From NCBI GenBank assembly GCA_035995025.1, contig DASYKY010000074.1, forward strand, positions 57,771 through 121,770: a DNA stretch of 64,000 nucleotides, given 5' to 3'. The first letter of the stretch is position 1, and each line of letters begins with the position of its first letter. A program made the position numbers and the translations under genes. The DNA is from Actinophytocola sp035995025. Its GTDB lineage: Bacteria > Actinomycetota > Actinomycetes > Mycobacteriales > Pseudonocardiaceae. Shown here one piece after another: positions 18,471 to 27,203 of the stretch. Below the pieces are notes generated by a model that ran no database searches, was not told the origin of the DNA, and was given only the letters and a program-made list of their open reading frames with translations.

Positions 18471-20207
18471 ATGGTGACTCCACAGTTCCGGGACCCGATC
18501 ACCTTCGAGGTTTTCAAGAACGCGCTCATCGGTCTGGCGGACCAGATGGGCCTGGTCATGTGGCGTACTTCCCACTCGCGCGCCGGCATGGACTTCTCGA
18601 CCGGCCTGTGCGACCACCTCGGCCGGGTGCTGGCTCAGGGCAACTGCCTGCTGCTGCAGGTCGGCTCGTACTCCGACGTGATGACGGCGGTCCTGCGGAA
18701 GTTCGGCGACGACATCAGGCCCGGCGACGTCTACCTGTTCAACGACATCGACGAGACCGCGCAGCACCTGCCCGACCACTACATGATCAAGCCCTGCTTC
18801 GACGAGGACCGGCTGCTGGGCTTCGGGGTGTCCACGACCCACCACGCCGACGTCGGCGGCCTGCGGCCGGGCAGCATGGACATGTCCGCCACCGAGATCT
18901 TCCAGGAGGGGCTGCAGATCCCCCTGGTCAAGCTTTACGACGCGGGCCGGCGGAACGACGCGGTGTGGGACATCATGATGCGCAACAGCCGCTTTCCCGG
19001 CCTGTACGCGGGTGACCTCGCCGGCCAGCTCGCCGGGCTGAGCGTCGCCGAGGCGGGGCTGCGGAAGCTGGCGCTCCGGTACACCCCGGACGGAATCGTC
19101 CACTTGGGACAAGAGCTCATCGACTACACCGAGCGGCTGAGCCGCACGGCCATCGGGTCGCTGCCCGACGGCGCCTGCGAGTTCGTGGACATGATCGACG
19201 ACGACGGGGTCGGCTTCGACCCGATCCCGCTGAAGGTCCGCGTCGAGGTGTCTGGCGAGCACATCTGGGTGGACTGGACGGGCAGCGCGCCGCAGGTGCC
19301 CTCGGCGATCAACTGCCACATCGGGACCACGAGGTCGGTGAGCTACGGGGTCGTCTACGGCATCGTGCTCGGTGTCCTCGGCATAGACATGCCGAACAAC
19401 CACGGCTTCTACGAGCTCGTGTCCGTGCACGCGCCCGAGGGCACGATCGTGAACCCCCGGCGGCCCGCCGCGCGGGCGTTCCGCGGGCCAACCCACTACC
19501 GGCTGATCGACGCGTTGTTCGGTGCGCTGCAACCGATCGCGCCGGACCTCGTGCCCGCCGCGGGCGATGGCGGGTCGGGGCGCTGGAACCTCTACGGCAC
19601 CCACCCGGTCAAGGGCCGCTTCGTCGACACGCTGGGCGTCGCGGGATCGGGCTGGGGTGGCCGGCCGGGCATGGACGGTGCGGACACGGGAAGCGCGTAC
19701 GGCGCGAACACCGCGCGGCGGCCGGTCGAGGAGGCGGAGAGCCTCCAGCTCATCCGGATCGATCGCCTCGGCTACGTGCCGGACACCGGCGGCCCCGGCC
19801 GGTGGCGCGGCTCGCTCGCCGTGCGGGCGGACCTGCGCCTGCTGGTTGACGAGGCGGACCTGGAGCTGCGGATGACGCGGCGCACGGTGCCGCCGTACGG
19901 GCTGGCCGGTGGCAGGGATGGGACCAGGTCGGTGACGACCGTGAACCCGGGGCCGGACGAACAGGTGCTGCCGTCACACGCGGTCCTGCACCTGAAGAGG
20001 GGGGATCTGCTGCGCCATGTGCACAGCGGCGGTGGCGGGTTCGGGGACCCGTTCCTGCGGGATCCACAGGCGGTGCTCGAGGACGTGCTCGACGAGAAGC
20101 TGACCGCTGAGTACGCGCGTCGTGAGTACGGCGTCGCCATCGACACGGCCGGGAGACGTGTCGACGAGGAGCTCACGGCAGCGCTGCGAACCGGTCATTC
20201 AACGTAA
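18471..20207 (+). CDS. hydantoinase B/oxoprolinase (HyuB-type beta subunit)
   Basis: A 578-residue hydantoinase B family protein. Family features are DPITFEVFKNALIGLADQMG at the start, MWRTSHSRAGMDFSTGLCD, and a C-terminal stretch of GDLLRHVHSGGGGFGDP before a partly helical tail. It partners with HyuA-type ATPases in ATP-dependent opening of hydantoins, 5-oxoproline or lactams, or in acetone/acetophenone carboxylation. The HyuA-type partner is not adjacent but at 30952-33045 in another unit with the same operator. GGAG precedes this ATG; longer in-frame starts upstream lie in the leader and lack a ribosome site. It heads a transporter operon. Confidence 0.92.
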   Translation: MVTPQFRDPITFEVFKNALIGLADQMGLVMWRTSHSRAGMDFSTGLCDHLGRVLAQGNCLLLQVGSYSDVMTAVLRKFGDDIRPGDVYLFNDIDETAQHLPDHYMIKPCFDEDRLLGFGVSTTHHADVGGLRPGSMDMSATEIFQEGLQIPLVKLYDAGRRNDAVWDIMMRNSRFPGLYAGDLAGQLAGLSVAEAGLRKLALRYTPDGIVHLGQELIDYTERLSRTAIGSLPDGACEFVDMIDDDGVGFDPIPLKVRVEVSGEHIWVDWTGSAPQVPSAINCHIGTTRSVSYGVVYGIVLGVLGIDMPNNHGFYELVSVHAPEGTIVNPRRPAARAFRGPTHYRLIDALFGALQPIAPDLVPAAGDGGSGRWNLYGTHPVKGRFVDTLGVAGSGWGGRPGMDGADTGSAYGANTARRPVEEAESLQLIRIDRLGYVPDTGGPGRWRGSLAVRADLRLLVDEADLELRMTRRTVPPYGLAGGRDGTRSVTTVNPGPDEQVLPSHAVLHLKRGDLLRHVHSGGGGFGDPFLRDPQAVLEDVLDEKLTAEYARREYGVAIDTAGRRVDEELTAALRTGHST

Positions 20208-20222
20208 AGGTGCGTAATCGAC

Positions 20223-21857
20223 ATGGCCAGAGTCAGATGGTTGTTCGTCCTCCTGACCGCCGCGACCCTCACCGCCGCCGGGTGCAGCGGTGGCGCTAAC
20301 GGCCCCTCCTCCGCCGCGAGCGGCGACCGGGTCCCCGCCGACGGCGGCACGATGACCTTCCGGTTGCCCGGTGACTACACCAGCTTCGACATCCAGCGCG
20401 ACATCCGGTCGCTGTCCTTCGCGATCTCCACCAACGCCTACGCGACGCTGGTGGCGCTCGACAGCGCGGGCAAGGTGATCCCCTACCTCGCCTCGTCCTG
20501 GGACGACTCGCTCACGTCCATCAAGTTCACCCTGCGCACCGACGCCACGTGCGAGGACGGCACGAAGGTCACCCCGACCGTGGTCAAGCGGTCCTTCGAC
20601 CGGCTGCTCGAGACCCCCGCGGCCGGCCTGCTGACCACCTTCGGCGGCGGTCCCTTCTCGACGGAGGCGGACGACGCCACCAACACGTTCACGTTCAGCT
20701 CCAAGACTTCGTACGGCGACCGCCTCTACGCGTTCGCCTCGATGGGGTCGGGCATCGTGTGCCCCGCCGGCCTCGCGAACCCGGACGCGTTGAAGGACAA
20801 GACGTTCGGCGCCGGGCCGTACACCGTGGCCGAGGCGGTGCACGGCGACCACGTCACCCTGAAGCGGCGCAAGGACTTCACCTGGGGGCCGAACGACATC
20901 ACCGGCACGACCCAGGGCATGCCCGACACGCTGGTGTACAAGATCGTCGACAACGAGACGACGGCCGCGAACCTGCTGCAGACCGGCGGCGTCGACGGCG
21001 GCGTGATCACCGGCAAGGACATCGACCGGTTGCTCGCCAACCAGAAGCTCAACCACGTCAACTTCCCGAACTACGGCGTCATGGTCATGCTCATGCAGGA
21101 GGCGCCGGGCAGGCCAACCGCGGACCCGGCCGTCCGGGAGGCCGTCGCGACCGCGATCGACCCGAAAGCGTGGGGGACCCTGGGGCTCGGCGGCCACTTC
21201 GTGGCGAGCAGCAGCTTCCTCACCCCGAAGGCGCAGTGCTACGACGCGGGCACCGCCGACGTCGTGGCCAAGCCCGACGTGAACGCGGCGCGCAAGGTGC
21301 TCGAGGACGCGGGCTGGACCGACGACAACGGCAAGCTCACGAAGGACGGCAAGCCGCTCGAGATCACGCTGCTCACCTCGACCACTTTCCCCGGCACCGG
21401 CGACTACATGCTGGACCAGCTGCAGAAGGCCGGCTTCACCGTCGACCTGCACAACGTGGAGTTCAACAGCTGGGCGCTCGACGTGCTGGCCGGCAAGTTC
21501 GACGTCACCTACCTGAACAACCAGAGCGCGCTGCGCATCCCGGGCGGCCAGACCCTCGGGACCACGCTTACCTCGCAGCCGCTGAAGGACGGTGGCAAGC
21601 AGAACTACGCGAACGTCGTCGACCCGGTGCTGAACGACGAGCTGGAGGCCGCCAACACGACCAGCGGCGCCGAGAGCTGCGACCACTGGGCGAAGTTCCA
21701 GCAGCGCGCCATCTCCTCCCACCACGTCGCGCCGCTGGTGTCCGCGCAGAACTTCGGGTTCAGCGCCAGGGACATCGACCTGCTGGGCGGCGGCGTGCAG
21801 TGCGCACCGCTCCAGCAGCCGGCGCCGTGCGGGATGGCCGCACGCAGATACCGCTGA
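20223..21857 (+). CDS. ABC transporter substrate-binding lipoprotein, peptide/nickel type (family 5)
   Basis: A 544-residue family 5 extracellular solute-binding protein. The signal peptide ends in the lipobox LTAAGCSGG. The body has the DppA/OppA style: TSFDIQRDIRS near the start, LVALDSAGKVIPYLASSWDD, RSFDRLL, and AVREAVATAIDPKAW. It lies 15 bp after hyuB and precedes the permease and ATPase genes. A second binding protein of the same family is at 27204-28814; the two share the layout (for example VCPAGL and DNETTAANLL / DNDTTAANLL), so they look like diverged duplicates with perhaps different ligands for one transporter. Confidence 0.93.
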   Translation: MARVRWLFVLLTAATLTAAGCSGGANGPSSAASGDRVPADGGTMTFRLPGDYTSFDIQRDIRSLSFAISTNAYATLVALDSAGKVIPYLASSWDDSLTSIKFTLRTDATCEDGTKVTPTVVKRSFDRLLETPAAGLLTTFGGGPFSTEADDATNTFTFSSKTSYGDRLYAFASMGSGIVCPAGLANPDALKDKTFGAGPYTVAEAVHGDHVTLKRRKDFTWGPNDITGTTQGMPDTLVYKIVDNETTAANLLQTGGVDGGVITGKDIDRLLANQKLNHVNFPNYGVMVMLMQEAPGRPTADPAVREAVATAIDPKAWGTLGLGGHFVASSSFLTPKAQCYDAGTADVVAKPDVNAARKVLEDAGWTDDNGKLTKDGKPLEITLLTSTTFPGTGDYMLDQLQKAGFTVDLHNVEFNSWALDVLAGKFDVTYLNNQSALRIPGGQTLGTTLTSQPLKDGGKQNYANVVDPVLNDELEAANTTSGAESCDHWAKFQQRAISSHHVAPLVSAQNFGFSARDIDLLGGGVQCAPLQQPAPCGMAARRYR

Positions 21858-21889
21858 GTCCACAGTTTGAGTCCACAGTGGAGGACACG

Positions 21890-22828
21890 ATGCAGAAGGT
21901 TCCGGACGGGACGGTCGCCGACGAGCTGTCCTGGCTCGAGCGCGCGGCCGGGGACGCTGGTCTGGACATCCCGGACCTCGTGCTGCCCGAGAGCCGGCAC
22001 GTCGTCCTGCGCGGCATGCGGTTCCACTACCTGGACTGGGGAACGGCGGGCAGACCGCCCGTCCTGTTCCTGCACGGCGGCGCGCTCAACGCGCACACCT
22101 ACGACCTCGTGTGCGCCGCGCTGCGCGGCGACCACCACTGCCTGTCGCTCGACCAGCGGGGGCACGGGGACTCCGAGTGGTCCCCGGTGGTGGACTACGA
22201 CAACGCGACGCACGCCGCGGACATCGCGGCGTTCGTCGACCACCTGGGCCTCCGCGACCTGGTCCTCGTCGGCATGTCGCTCGGCGGCCTCAACGCGATC
22301 AAGTACGCGGGCACGCACGGCGAACGGCTGCGCGCGCTGGTGATCATCGACGTCGGGCCGGAGCTGCGGGCGCCGGGCACCGCCCGCATCGGCGAGTTCA
22401 CCAGCTCGACCAGCGGCGAGATCGACTCGCTGGACGAGTACATCGAGCACGCCGTGCGGTTCAACCCCCGGCGCGATCCCGACCGGCTGCGGCACAGCCT
22501 GCTGCACAACCTGCGGCGCACCCCGGCCGGGAAGTGGGTCTGGAAGTGGGATCCGCGGGGCCGGGTCAAGACTCCCGAGCAGGCCAGGGAGTTCCAGGCC
22601 CGGCGGGAGCTGCTGTGGGAGGACGTGGACCGGATCCAGTGCCCGACCCTGGTCGTGCACGGCACGGACAGCGACGTGTTCAGCGAGCGGGACGCGCACA
22701 CGCTCGTCGAACGGCTGCCCCGCGGCGGCTACGCCGCGGTCGAGGACGCCGGTCACACGGTCCAGGGGGACAACCCCGCCGGGCTGGTGCGGGAGCTGCG
22801 TACGTTCCTGAACGGGCTCGCGACATGA
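21890..22828 (+). CDS. alpha/beta hydrolase
   Basis: A 312-residue alpha/beta hydrolase. The oxyanion segment is FLHGGALNAHTYD, the nucleophile elbow is LVGMSLGGLNAI (Ser near residue 128), the acid is in VHGTDSDVF, and the catalytic His is in VEDAGHTVQGDNP. GGAGG lies just before the ATG. It is placed between a binding-protein gene and a HAD-like gene inside the transporter operon, so it probably hydrolyses an ester, amide or ring bond of the imported compound, or a CoA/ring product. Family sure, substrate unknown. Confidence 0.88.
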   Translation: MQKVPDGTVADELSWLERAAGDAGLDIPDLVLPESRHVVLRGMRFHYLDWGTAGRPPVLFLHGGALNAHTYDLVCAALRGDHHCLSLDQRGHGDSEWSPVVDYDNATHAADIAAFVDHLGLRDLVLVGMSLGGLNAIKYAGTHGERLRALVIIDVGPELRAPGTARIGEFTSSTSGEIDSLDEYIEHAVRFNPRRDPDRLRHSLLHNLRRTPAGKWVWKWDPRGRVKTPEQAREFQARRELLWEDVDRIQCPTLVVHGTDSDVFSERDAHTLVERLPRGGYAAVEDAGHTVQGDNPAGLVRELRTFLNGLAT

Positions 22829-23229
22829 GCGACGTCAGCGACCCAGGGGCCGGGCGGTTCCTGCTCAGCTTCGACATCGACGGCACGCTCGACGCGGGCG
22901 ACCCGCCGGGGCCGCTCACCGTGCACGCGCTGCGGGAGGCGCGGGCGCTCGGCCACGTGGTCGGCACGTCCTCGGACCGGACGATCAGCGAGCAGCGTGC
23001 CATGTGGACGCGGCTGGAGATCGGCGTGGACTTCGTCGGCCGCAAGCACGAGCTGGCGGCGGTACGCCAGGAGTTCTCGTGCGACCGGTACCTGCACGTC
23101 GGCGACACCATCGAGGACCAGCGGTGTGCCCGGCGGGCGGGGTTCGAGTTCCTGTTCATCGACAAGCTGGTGGCGGAGCCGTTCCCGTGGCTGGCCGGGC
23201 ACGCGCCGTCCCACCCGGCGAGGTGGTGA
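22825..23229 (+). CDS. small HAD-like hydrolase
   Basis: A 134-residue protein with a compact HAD core and no cap domain. Motif I is LLSFDIDGTLDAG, motif II is VGTSSDRTISE, and the acidic motif IV is HVGDTIEDQRCARRAGFEF. The start overlaps the hydrolase stop as ATGA, so the two are coupled. At this length it could be a phosphatase for a small metabolite or a regulatory relic. A phosphatase gene between a hydrolase and a permease is unusual and suggests a phosphorylated intermediate or a housekeeping repair role. Confidence 0.8.
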   Translation: MSDVSDPGAGRFLLSFDIDGTLDAGDPPGPLTVHALREARALGHVVGTSSDRTISEQRAMWTRLEIGVDFVGRKHELAAVRQEFSCDRYLHVGDTIEDQRCARRAGFEFLFIDKLVAEPFPWLAGHAPSHPARW

Positions 23230-23232
23230 GAG

Positions 23233-24258
23233 ATGGCCACGTTGCTGAACGTGTCGCTCGAGTCGCGGCCGCCGGGCGGCCGCAGACGGGGCGGGCTCAC
23301 GGCCTCGCTCGGCTCGCCGTGGGTCGCGTTCGCGCTGCGCAGGCTGCTGAGCCTGATCGTGATCCTCTTCGTCCTGGTGAACGTCAGCTTCCTGCTGGTG
23401 CGCCTCATCCCCGGCGATCCGGCGGTGCTCGTCGCCGGGCTCGACGCCTCGCCGCAGCAGCTGGTGACCGTGCGCCACGAGCTGGGGCTCGACCAGTCGT
23501 GGCCGGCCCAGCTCCTGCACTACTGGGCGGGCCTGTTCCACGGCGACCTCGGCAGCTCGTTCGTCAGCGGGCAGCCGGTGAGCCAGATCATCGGCGAGCG
23601 CAGTGGCGCGTCGCTCGAGCTGGCCGCGTCGGCGCTGGTGCTCGTGCTGCTGCTGAGCATCCCGATCGGCATGATCGCGGGCGCGCTCACCCGGGAGGGC
23701 CGCCACCGGCGCTTCGACGTCGTGGTGAGCGGCACGACGAGCGTCGTCGGCGCCATTCCCGAATACCTGACCGGAACCTTCCTGGCGCTGGTGTTCGCCG
23801 TGGTGCTCAACGTGCTCCCGGTGGCGGGTGCGGACGGCTGGCAGAGCCTGGTGCTGCCGACGCTCGCCGTGGCGCTGCGGCCGACCGCCGTCCTGATCAG
23901 GATCGTGCGGGTCGAGACGCACAACGTGCTCGCGATGGACTACGTCCGCACCGCGCGCAGCGAGCGGCTGCCCGCGCGGATCGTCTACCTGCGCCACGCG
24001 CTGCCGAACATCCTGACCGCGACGCTCACGATCGGCGGCATCCTGTTCGCCGGGATCGTCGGCGGCGCGGTCGTGGTGGAAAACGTGTTCGCCCGCACGG
24101 GGCTGGGCACCACGCTCGTCGACGGGGTGACGGGCCGGGACTACCTGGTCGTGCAGGGCGTGATCCTCGTCCTCGGCGTCACCGTCGTCGTGGTGAACAC
24201 CGTGGTCGACGTGCTGCTGTCCATTGTGGACCCCCGATCCCTCAGCAGGGAGGCGTGA
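23233..24258 (+). CDS. ABC transporter permease, DppB-type
   Basis: A 341-residue inner-membrane permease of the peptide/nickel family. After about 35 hydrophilic residues the first helix is LLSLIVILFVLVNVSFLLV, followed by the family LIPGDPAVLVAG element and four or five further helices. The coupling region is DYVRTARSERLPARIVYLRH. It starts 3 bp after the HAD-like gene. Together with the fused DppC-DppD protein downstream and DppF it completes an importer. Confidence 0.93.
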   Translation: MATLLNVSLESRPPGGRRRGGLTASLGSPWVAFALRRLLSLIVILFVLVNVSFLLVRLIPGDPAVLVAGLDASPQQLVTVRHELGLDQSWPAQLLHYWAGLFHGDLGSSFVSGQPVSQIIGERSGASLELAASALVLVLLLSIPIGMIAGALTREGRHRRFDVVVSGTTSVVGAIPEYLTGTFLALVFAVVLNVLPVAGADGWQSLVLPTLAVALRPTAVLIRIVRVETHNVLAMDYVRTARSERLPARIVYLRHALPNILTATLTIGGILFAGIVGGAVVVENVFARTGLGTTLVDGVTGRDYLVVQGVILVLGVTVVVVNTVVDVLLSIVDPRSLSREA

Positions 24259-24263
24259 CGGCC

Positions 24264-26192
24264 GTGTTCCGAGCCTTTCTGCGCACGCCGAGCGGCGTTA
24301 TCGGCCTCGCCGTGATCGGCCTGCTGGTGGTGGTCATGATCGTGGCCCCGATCCTGTGGAGCGCGCCGGCGACGGACGTGAACGTGGCCGCGGGCGGTGC
24401 GGGGCCGAGCGCCGCGCACTGGCTGGGCACCGACCAGCTCGGCCGGGACATCCTGCTGCGCGTCCTCGTCGCGACCCGCTTCACGATCGTGCTCGCGCTC
24501 ATCGCCGCGGGCATCGGCGCGCTGCTCGGCGTGCTCACCGGTTCCACGGCGGCGCTGCTGCCGCGCCGCGCCCGCTCTGTGGCGCTGCGCGCGATCGACG
24601 CCATGCTCGCGTTCCCGGGCATCCTGGTGGCGATCTTCATCGGCACGATCATCGGCCCCGGCGCGACCGGCGCCACGATCGGCGTGGCCATCGCGGTGTC
24701 GTTCAGCTTCGCACGCATCTCCAGCACGCTCGCCATGTCGGCGGGCGGCCGGGACTACGTGGCCGCCGGGCGGGTGCTCGGCATCCGGCCGTTCCGGCTG
24801 CTGGTCCGGCACGTGCTGCCGAACATCGCGGACACGCTGGTGATCACGACGACGGTCGTCATCGGCACCGCCGTGGTCGACCTGTCGTCGCTGAGCTTCC
24901 TGGGCCTTGGCGTGCAGCCGCCCGACTTCGACTGGGGGCAGATGCTCACCGAGGGCGTGCAGGTCATCTACACCCAGCCGTGGGCCGCGGTCGGCCCCGC
25001 GGTGGCCATCGCGATCACGGCCGTCGCGTTCGGACTGACGGGGGAGGCGCTGGCGCGGAACATGAACCCGGTGCTGTGGACCCAGTCGCGGCACGCGGCC
25101 CCGCGCGTGAGCGCCCGGCAGGCGCGGCGCGCGGCGGTGGTGGCGGCCGCGGACAGTGTCGCGGACACCAGCCCTGACGTCGTGCTCGACGTACGTGACC
25201 TGGTCGTCGAGTTCCCCGGGCGAGACTCGTCGGTGCGGGTTCTCGACGGGGTGAGTTTCCAGCTGCGCAAGGGAGAGTTCCTCGGCATCGTCGGCGAGTC
25301 GGGCAGCGGCAAGTCGCTGACCGCGCTCGCCATCGCGCAGCTGGTGCCGTTCCCCGGCGAGGTGTCCGGCACGGTGCGCCTCGACGGGCAGGACATCGGC
25401 GCGCTGTCGCGGCGCGACCGGGAGGCGATGCTCGGCACCGACCTCGCCTTCGTCTTCCAGGACCCGCTCTCCTCGCTGAACCCCGCGCTGCGCATCCGCA
25501 CCCAGCTGACCGAGTCGATCCGCTACCACCGCCGCGTCGGCCGCCGCAGCGCCGACGAGACGGCGGTCGGCAGGCTCGGCGACGTCAGCATCCCGGCGCC
25601 GGACGCGACGTTGCGCCGCCACCCGCACGAGCTGTCCGGTGGCATGCGGCAGCGGGTGATGATCGCGAAGGGCCTGATGAAGAACCCGGTCCTGCTGTTC
25701 GCCGACGAGCCCACCACCGCGCTGGACGTGACGATCCAGTCGCAGATCATGGCCCTGCTCGAGTCGTTCAACGCCGACGACGGCATGTCGCTGGTGTTCA
25801 TCTCGCACAACCTGGCACTGGTCAGCGAGAACTGCGCCCGGGTACTGGTGATGTACGCCGGGCGGATCGTCGAGGACCTCACCACCGAGCAGCTGCTGGC
25901 CGCGCCGCTGCACCCGTACACCACGGCACTGCTGCACGCCTCGCCCGACATCACCGCGCCGCGCACGCGGGAGCTGACGTCGATCCCCGGCCAGGTGCCC
26001 GACTTCGCCGCCATGCCACCGGGTTGCCCCTACCACCCGCGGTGCCCGCTCGCGGTGGCGCGCTGCCGCGTCGAGCTGCCGCCGCTCGCCGAGCGGTCCG
26101 ACGGACGCCGGGTGGCCTGCTGGGTCGCGAACCAGGATCTCGGGCCGGTCGAGGAGGTGACCCGCGATGGCAGCCAAGCTCCAGCTCACTGA
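24264..26192 (+). CDS. fused ABC transporter permease-ATPase (DppC-DppD fusion)
   Basis: One uninterrupted frame of about 642 residues joins two subunits. Residues about 1-275 are a DppC-type permease (LGTDQLGRDILLRVLVATRF, AGRVLGIRPFRLLVRHVLPN). A basic linker (SRHAAPRVSARQARRA) follows. Residues about 310-640 are a DppD-type ATPase with GESGSGKS, FVFQDPLSSLNP, LSGGMRQRVMIAKGL, LLFADEPTTALD and the C-terminal oligopeptide domain CPYHPRCPLA. Start choice: AGGGAGG at 24247-24253 best serves GTG 24264; an earlier GTG at 24255, overlapping the previous stop, leaves almost no spacing. Such fusions are known in actinomycetes. Confidence 0.9.
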   Translation: MFRAFLRTPSGVIGLAVIGLLVVVMIVAPILWSAPATDVNVAAGGAGPSAAHWLGTDQLGRDILLRVLVATRFTIVLALIAAGIGALLGVLTGSTAALLPRRARSVALRAIDAMLAFPGILVAIFIGTIIGPGATGATIGVAIAVSFSFARISSTLAMSAGGRDYVAAGRVLGIRPFRLLVRHVLPNIADTLVITTTVVIGTAVVDLSSLSFLGLGVQPPDFDWGQMLTEGVQVIYTQPWAAVGPAVAIAITAVAFGLTGEALARNMNPVLWTQSRHAAPRVSARQARRAAVVAAADSVADTSPDVVLDVRDLVVEFPGRDSSVRVLDGVSFQLRKGEFLGIVGESGSGKSLTALAIAQLVPFPGEVSGTVRLDGQDIGALSRRDREAMLGTDLAFVFQDPLSSLNPALRIRTQLTESIRYHRRVGRRSADETAVGRLGDVSIPAPDATLRRHPHELSGGMRQRVMIAKGLMKNPVLLFADEPTTALDVTIQSQIMALLESFNADDGMSLVFISHNLALVSENCARVLVMYAGRIVEDLTTEQLLAAPLHPYTTALLHASPDITAPRTRELTSIPGQVPDFAAMPPGCPYHPRCPLAVARCRVELPPLAERSDGRRVACWVANQDLGPVEEVTRDGSQAPAH

Positions 26193-27198
26193 CGTGACCG
26201 TCCGCTACGGCAGTGGGGCCGGCGCGCTCACGGCCGTCGACGGGGTGAGCCTGACCGTGCCCTCCGGCGGCACCGTGGGCCTGGTCGGCGAGTCCGGGTG
26301 CGGGAAGTCCACGATCGCCCGTGCGGTCGTGGCGCTGGTGCCGGTCGCGTCCGGCACGATCACCCTCGACGGCGTCGACCACACCGATGTCCGGAAGCGA
26401 CGGACGCGTGAGTTCCGGCGGCGCGTGCAGATGGTGTTCCAGGACCCGTACGCCTCGCTGAACCCACGGATCACCATCGGCGGGATGCTCGTGGAGATCC
26501 TTGCCCACATCCGCAAGCTCCGGCGCGCGGAGTGCCGGAAGGAGGCGCTGCGCCTGCTCGACCTCGTCGGGCTGCCGGCCAGCGCGCTCGACCGCTACCC
26601 GCACCAGTTCTCCGGCGGCCAGCGGCAGCGGGCGGCGATCGCCAGGGCGCTGGCGGTCGAGCCGGAGCTGGTCATCTACGACGAGGTCACCTCGGCGCTC
26701 GACGTGTCCGTGCAGGGCGCGATCCTGAACCTGTTGCGGCAGCTGCAGTCCGAGCTGCGGCTGTCCTACGTCTTCATCTCGCACGACCTCGCGACCGTGC
26801 GGTACATGAGCGACACGGTGTCGGTGATGTACCTCGGCCGGGTGGTCGAGAACGTGGCCACCGACGAGCTGTTCGACCACCCCGAGCACCCGTACACGCG
26901 CGCGCTCATGGCGAGCCTGCCCAGGCTCGGCGGCCGCAGGCGGCCGGTGCCGCTGAAAGGGGACCTCCCGGATCCACGCAAACCACCGTCCGGCTGCCGG
27001 TTCCACACCCGGTGCCCGGTGGGACCGAAATTCAATCCGGAACGCACGGTGTGCATCGAGCGCGATCCCCAGAAATCGGCCGCCGGCAAATCACACAACG
27101 CCGCCTGCCATTTCGCGGACGCGGCCGAGGACGCACCCGGTGAACACGTCGCATCAATGCCCGCGCCGGCGCCCCTGGGGCGAAGGAAAGGAACCTGA
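26167..27198 (+). CDS. ABC transporter ATP-binding protein, DppF-type
   Basis: A 343-residue ATPase. Walker A is GESGCGKST, the Q-loop region MVFQDPYASLNPR, the signature FSGGQRQRAAIARAL, Walker B LVIYDEVTSALD (Val instead of the usual Pro), and the switch His ISHDLATVRY. The C-terminal zinc-cluster-like element is CRFHTRCPVG. Its start overlaps the fused permease-ATPase by 26 bp. It forms a heterodimer with the DppD half of the preceding protein. The last 40 residues are a low-complexity tail. Confidence 0.93.
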   Translation: MAAKLQLTDVTVRYGSGAGALTAVDGVSLTVPSGGTVGLVGESGCGKSTIARAVVALVPVASGTITLDGVDHTDVRKRRTREFRRRVQMVFQDPYASLNPRITIGGMLVEILAHIRKLRRAECRKEALRLLDLVGLPASALDRYPHQFSGGQRQRAAIARALAVEPELVIYDEVTSALDVSVQGAILNLLRQLQSELRLSYVFISHDLATVRYMSDTVSVMYLGRVVENVATDELFDHPEHPYTRALMASLPRLGGRRRPVPLKGDLPDPRKPPSGCRFHTRCPVGPKFNPERTVCIERDPQKSAAGKSHNAACHFADAAEDAPGEHVASMPAPAPLGRRKGT

Positions 27199-27203
27199 CG
27201 GAG

